Of a DNA stretch of 11,192 nucleotides, positions 8,501 through 11,192 are shown in pieces. The DNA lies in the NCBI GenBank assembly GCA_900549455.1, contig UROM01000050.1:1-11192 (forward strand). The letters are read 5' to 3'. The stretch's first letter is position 1; each line of letters starts with the position of its first letter. Source of the stretch: an uncultured Collinsella sp. (lineage in GTDB: Bacteria > Actinomycetota > Coriobacteriia > Coriobacteriales > Coriobacteriaceae). The notes beneath the pieces were generated by a model. It was given only the letters and a program-made list of their open reading frames with translations. It was not told the DNA's origin and did no database searches. The position numbers and the translations under genes were made by a program.

Positions 8501-9017
8501 CAAGCTCGATACGTGCATGGAGCTCGTGCACGGTGCACTCGACGGCGGACATCGCATCCTGTTGTTCAGCCAGTTTACGGGTATGCTCGATATCATCGGT
8601 AAGCGCCTGGCCAAGGAGGACATCGCCTTCCTTAAGCTCACGGGCGCTTCGTCCAAGGAAAGCCGCGCCAAGATGGTCGCGCAGTTCCAGGCGGGCGAGG
8701 TTCCGGTCTTTTTGATCTCGCTCAAGGCGGGCGGCGTGGGCCTTAATTTGACGGCTGCCGACGTGGTCATCCACTACGACCCGTGGTGGAACGTGGCCGC
8801 GCAGGACCAGGCGACTGACCGCGCCCACCGCATTGGCCAGCAGCACGCCGTGACCGTGTACAAACTCATCGCCAAGGACACGATCGAGGAACGCATTATG
8901 CAGATGCAGGAGTCCAAGCGCGATCTGGTCAACAGCGTGCTCGGCGGCGATGGTATCTCGTCGGCGCTGTTTACCCGCGAAGATGTTCTGGCACTGCTCG
9001 GCGGTGACGGACGCTAG
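5544..9017 (+). CDS. SWIM zinc-finger SNF2-family DNA-dependent ATPase/helicase
   Basis: A 1157-residue SF2 ATPase of the bacterial SWI2/SNF2 (HepA-like) type, expected to translocate on DNA and displace proteins; its target is unknown. The N-terminal domain carries a SWIM zinc finger (C78-x-C80-x9-C90-x-H92). A proline-rich linker (about 115-150) leads to a long middle region (about 165-660) typical of bacterial SNF2-associated domains. The ATPase begins at LRGYQVDGYQWL, with Walker A DDMGLGKT (K725), motif II DEAQ (818-821) and motif III LTGTPIENRLSELWS. The C-terminal lobe has LLFSQFTGMLDII, LKAGGVGLNLTAAD and motif VI DRAHRIGQ (1092-1099). All core motifs look intact, so it should be an active ATPase. 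It starts 38 bp after dnaE with no terminator between, suggesting a shared transcript and a role in replication or repair; that role is inference. Confidence 0.93.
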   Translation: MAQGTFVQALRKEAALSGTFMKGRSLMLNGAVLSFEDSGSRFSKNVNIEGSVRGSRGDLYKTHVALDMDEHEVIDYDCDCPAAFRYSGMCKHAIATALAYLDASGAEPVEGLRTPVRTFTVPPAQSKQPTRPAPTASAVNPNFPFPAPVPTSPSLVAALSDLSDARMDELAVMRRKLASTIDPDAPKAVLEPSLVPYYNPLFADRFNWALEFRIRSGSVSYVVKDIDGMADAYVRGGTFSYGKKLTFAHVPEAFGDVSTKLLDFIAMTVAYLGDITSSRSASYDFARNGFVAERQLPVSEHSIVSVLDLLRGRTMSFEPAWSRGTTTHRAYEVAVEPSPQGEGEVPAKRPPLLAAKIAPAAGGSYDLRLPADTYCFVAGDAAYLVDTRRARRTDTAFAQHAAPFLSHLLPCRMPVHIAADQVGEFCRMALPILRDYTDLTAPAVLDAVAPEPSFAMAIGVDDGLVTCKITVAYGDWSADLFSLGAPGSPFEEQRPGVPPRDTLAEFRVMDTAALYFDFREGGLAFEERDDARLFHLLTEGLSALSELGEIMLSDRLRQISVRPAPKLSVRATVKSNLLDVELGASGLSAADLAIYLDSYKRHQTFARLTSGDIVRLDEGARAAFGLAEDLGVDAVDLLDGVSLPASSTLFVDSMLTRTPALEADRDAAFRRTVERLDTLGKMDFTVPASLKATLRGYQVDGYQWLGSLEHLGLGGILADDMGLGKTLQMIAHILARVEAGDTKPTLVVCPASLVYNWTAELERFAPSLDVCAIVGAKAQRRVQIAGVAEHNVVVTSYDLMRRDIDEYAEQDFARVVLDEAQYIKNPLTQVARAAKRLPAGVRFALTGTPIENRLSELWSIFDFLMPGLLGTHESFAKRFESPVEYAEGDSAARLQALVSPFVLRRVKEDVVADLPEKIEDTVVAQLTGEQRKLYLANQDRIAQQVQHREASEFKKDKLKVLAELTKLRQICCDPRLHYADYKAGSAKLDTCMELVHGALDGGHRILLFSQFTGMLDIIGKRLAKEDIAFLKLTGASSKESRAKMVAQFQAGEVPVFLISLKAGGVGLNLTAADVVIHYDPWWNVAAQDQATDRAHRIGQQHAVTVYKLIAKDTIEERIMQMQESKRDLVNSVLGGDGISSALFTREDVLALLGGDGR

Positions 9018-9117
9018 CCTCGCTCGTTATGTGTTCATTTGCGACGCCGTGGATGGTTCGCCTGCCTTTGGGCATAAGAGCCTCGAGAACATCGGCACAT
9101 CAGCAAAGGAGAACATC

Positions 9118-9480
9118 ATGGCGAAATTCTTTAAGGACCCCGACGGCAAGCTCATTGCCGCCCTTGGCAACGACGTTGCAACCCCTGCCGGTTGCACGGA
9201 GCTGACCGCAAACACCGAGGATGCGGCGCACGAGAAGCACGTGCCTGTTGTCGAGATCGAGCGCGACGGTCACGTAATTCGCGCACGCGTGGGCTCGACG
9301 GAGCACCCCATGCTGCCCGAGCACTACATCGAGTGGATCGCGCTTGAGGCCGAGGGCCGCCTGGAGGTCCATTACCTTGAGCCCGGCATGAAGCCCACGA
9401 CGTTTTTCGCTGGCGGCTCCAAGACCGGTACTGTCTATGCCTACTGCAACCTGCATGGGCTGTGGTCCGCGACGTTCTAG
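9118..9480 (+). CDS. Superoxide reductase (desulfoferrodoxin/neelaredoxin family), class III-like
   Basis: A 120-residue cytoplasmic protein predicted to reduce superoxide to hydrogen peroxide without making oxygen, usually with rubredoxin as electron donor. The ATG at 9118 has AAAGGAG (9105-9111) 6 nt upstream. The C-terminal domain holds the Fe(His4Cys) centre: EKHVPV (E39, K40, H41), H63 and H69 in STEHPMLPEHYIEW, and CNLHGLW (C110, H113). The N-terminal 37 residues align in length and position with the desulforedoxin domain of two-iron desulfoferrodoxins, but where those have CxxC and CC ligands only one cysteine (C26) remains. It therefore probably binds a single iron, like the Treponema pallidum-type enzymes. 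It sits 100 bp after the SNF2 gene and is followed by a terminator, so it may be its own unit. No clear promoter or peroxide-responsive operator could be recognised in 9018-9117. Confidence 0.93.
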   Translation: MAKFFKDPDGKLIAALGNDVATPAGCTELTANTEDAAHEKHVPVVEIERDGHVIRARVGSTEHPMLPEHYIEWIALEAEGRLEVHYLEPGMKPTTFFAGGSKTGTVYAYCNLHGLWSATF

Positions 9481-9500
9481 GAGCGCGCCCCCGCTCGGGG

Positions 9501-9506
9501 TATCAT
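9501..9506 (+). promoter_or_regulatory. Possible -10 element upstream of the NadE-like gene
   Basis: TATCAT directly follows a small inverted repeat CCCC-GCTC-GGGG (9489-9500). There is no recognisable -35 hexamer. If real, transcription would start before the terminator at 9527-9558, making that hairpin part of the next gene's leader. This is weak, composition-based evidence. Confidence 0.22.
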
Positions 9507-9526
9507 AGCTAGCATATGCACATGCG

Positions 9527-9558
9527 AGCGCCGGCTGCATTATGCGGCCGGCGCTTTT
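9527..9558 (+). terminator. Rho-independent terminator after the superoxide reductase gene
   Basis: The 12-bp stem is 9528-9539 paired with 9543-9554 (one G-U pair), with a 3-nt loop TTA. The lower half is solid G+C (GCGCCGGC with GCCGGCGC), and TTTT (9555-9558) follows at once. It lies 46 nt after the superoxide reductase stop and 39 nt before the next start. It most simply ends the upstream transcript and separates the two genes. Confidence 0.85.
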
Positions 9559-9597
9559 ACTACGACAACGACGATTTACGACGGAAAGGGCTGGGCC

Positions 9598-11142
9598 ATG
9601 AAGCTCGCACTTGCACAGATCGATATGCGCTTGGGTGACATCGAGGGCATTTGCGGCCGCATCGAGGACCAGGCTCGCCTGGCCCATGAGCACGGCGCGC
9701 GCGTGCTGTGCGTTCCGGCCCCGCTCTTTATGGGTGCCATGCCGGGCAGCCTGGTGGGCGCTGCCGATTTTGAGCACGATATGCTGACGGGCCTGACGGG
9801 CGTTGCCGAGCGCATCCAAGAGCTCGATATGATCTGCATCGTGCCTGCTGCGGTTTCGTTTGAGGGCCAGCCCCTGCTTGACTATATGATGCTTAAGGAT
9901 GGTCGCGTGGTGCCTGCGCGCGCAAGTATTGCCCTGCAGCGCGGTGAGAACAACGACGCGCGTTGGGCGCCTCCGGTGTTTGACGTGGACGGCGTGCGTA
10001 TCGCCGTGGTGTTTGACCTGGATCGCGAGCTCGAGATGCTGCCGACCGGTGTCGACCTCATTGCCTATTTCCAATTCAACGCGTTTGACATGACCGATCG
10101 CGAGACCGCCGCCGTCGCCGCCGTGCGCAGCGGTGCCTACCGCAAGATCGCCTCCAAGCGCAGCGTGTGGTTTGCCTGCATGGCGCCGGTCGGCGCCTAT
10201 GACGAGTCGGTGTATACCGGCGGGTCGTTTGTGCTCGACGATTGCGGTCGCGTGGTGGCCCAGGCGCCGTGTTTTGAGGAGAGCCTGCTGGTTCAGGAGA
10301 TTCAGCGCGGCGTGATGCTCGATGCCCTGGAGGACCATGAGCTGCCCCAGTTTCGCTCCGAGGAGTGGTTGTGGCAGGCGCTGGTGCTTGCCGTGCGCGA
10401 CAATGCCCGCGCCCACGGTACGTCGCATGCCGTGGTGGCGATCGAGGGCGATTTGCCGTCGTCCCTGTTGGCGGCGCTTGCCGTCGATGCCTTGGGTCCT
10501 CGTAACGTAATTGGCTTAGTGCTGGGGCGCAACCGCATCTTTACGCCGGCGCAGGAGGAGGCCGAGGCCGCCCGCTGTTCTGCTGTTCGCTCAATCGCTG
10601 AGCGTCTGCACATTCGCACCGTCGAGCGCGATGCGCCGGATGCGGAGCGCGTGCTCGACCGCGACGTGTCGGCGGGCGATGCCGAGCGCCTGCGTTCGCG
10701 CGCGCTGGGCCTGATGCTCGAGGATACGGCGCTCGAGCTGGGCGCCATGGCGTTGAGCCCGCTTTCCAAGACTGAGTATGCACTGGCGGCGCCCGCGCTG
10801 TCCGGCGGCTACCAGGGCGATTTTGCGCCCTTTGGCGACGTGTATCTGTCGACGCTCGAGTTTGTGGCACGCGTGCGCAACCGCACCTCGGCCGTGGTGC
10901 CCCAAGAGCTCGTGACGCTCAACGCGGTAGAGGATTGCATGGATCGCGTGCTGGCGCAGGCACTCTCGGCGCTCGCCGGCCCGGTTGATATGCTCGATCG
11001 CGCGGCGCAGCTGCTGGGCGGGCTTGAGCCGGGCGAGGTCGATGGTGCGCTCGAGTCGCACGTGGACCGCAACCGCCCCTTTGATGACATCCCGATGGCC
11101 GCCGCCAAGCCCGAGGCCTGCTCGCTGCTGCTGATGCTCGTG
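9598..11142 (+). CDS. Glutamine-dependent NAD+ synthetase (NadE)-like protein, probable pseudoenzyme, 3' truncated by contig end
   Basis: An open frame of 515 native codons with no stop before the adapter at 11143; perhaps a few tens of residues are missing. The start ATG 9598 has GGAAAGG 8 nt upstream (9583-9589). Residues 1-240 match a nitrilase (glutaminase) domain, opening LALAQIDMRLGDIEG. About 260-515 matches an NAD synthetase domain (LAALAVDALGPRNVIG, SKTEYALA, GDFAPFGDVY). The usual catalytic residues appear lost. The glutamate of the FPEL motif is A41 (VPAPLF). No lysine is present between 101 and 181, where the catalytic lysine should lie. The cysteine of the CED motif is D140 (VFDLD). 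The SGGxDS pyrophosphate loop reads EGDLPS (283-288). No frameshift or internal stop is seen, which argues for a retained non-catalytic role rather than ordinary decay. Alternatives are a divergent enzyme or a recent pseudogene. Fold assignment is firm; lack of activity is inferred from a by-eye alignment. Confidence 0.85.
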
Positions 11143-11192
11143 CTGTCTCTTATACACATCTCCGAGCCCACGAGACTCCTGAGCATCTCGTA
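11143..11192 (-). other. Illumina Nextera i7 adapter (sequencing artefact), right end
   Basis: This is the exact reverse complement of the left-end adapter plus two further P7 bases. The Tn5 mosaic end is 11143-11161, the index reads TCCTGAGC in this orientation (11177-11184), and the P7 tail is ATCTCGTA. The NadE-like reading frame runs on through it, so any residues after codon 515 are artificial. A minus-strand frame from here starts with the same contaminant peptide as the left end. Confidence 0.98.

Noticed and set aside
7305..8846. A 513-codon minus-strand frame opposite the SNF2 ATPase domain
   Set aside because: It is the same antisense codon-bias effect over a strongly conserved helicase. 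No ribosome site or known motif supports it.
9018..9117. A promoter with -10 CATAAG (9073-9078) for superoxide reductase
   Set aside because: No acceptable -35 hexamer lies at 16-18 bp and the match to consensus is weak, so it is not listed as a feature.
9100..10428. A 442-codon minus-strand frame spanning the superoxide reductase, terminator and NadE-like gene
   Set aside because: It would overlap two recognisable genes and cross a + strand terminator. Its sequence has no domain signal and fits G+C codon bias.
10591..11186. Minus-strand frames entering from the right end, including one starting MLRSLVGSEMCIRDS
   Set aside because: Their starts lie in Nextera adapter and the remainder is antisense to the NadE-like gene.
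1..11192. A linear element or composite transposon bounded by 48-bp terminal inverted repeats
   Set aside because: The repeats are commercial adapter with a sample index; there is no transposase or replication gene for a mobile element, and the end genes are cut mid-frame.

Overview
This window is a G+C-rich bacterial assembly contig. Its codons favour G or C at third positions. Gene content and protein style (class-C DnaE with a PHP domain, AddA-type helicase-nuclease, SWIM/SNF2 helicase, superoxide reductase, NAD-synthetase-like protein) fit an anaerobic, gut-associated actinobacterium. My best guess is Coriobacteriia, close to Collinsella; that is inference from sequence character, not a database match.

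The two ends are not genomic. Bases 1-48 and 11143-11192 are the Illumina Nextera i7 transposase adapter, with the same 8-nt index, in opposite orientations. Native DNA runs from 49 to 11142. Both terminal genes are therefore cut by library boundaries, and the apparent terminal inverted repeat is artificial.

All native genes lie on the + strand. (1) 50-1525 is the C-terminal part of an AddA-like helicase-nuclease used in recombination repair. (2) 1526-1701 is a 176-bp gap with a striking 18-bp perfect inverted repeat and a possible promoter. (3) 1702-5505 is dnaE, the replicative DNA polymerase III alpha subunit, with a complete set of PHP metal ligands and two family-atypical insertions. (4) 5544-9017 is a 1157-residue SWIM-SNF2 ATPase, 38 bp behind dnaE and probably co-transcribed with it. 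(5) 9118-9480 is a short superoxide reductase whose N-terminal desulforedoxin-like domain has lost its iron-binding cysteines. (6) 9527-9558 is a clear intrinsic terminator. (7) 9598-11142 is the first 515 codons of a glutamine-dependent NAD+ synthetase homologue in which the nitrilase triad and the synthetase P-loop both look destroyed while the reading frame stays open.

The first three genes concern DNA repair, replication and remodelling; the superoxide reductase handles oxidative stress in an anaerobe. The most unusual biology is the apparent NadE pseudoenzyme. I see no CRISPR array, phage module, transposase, tRNA or rRNA.
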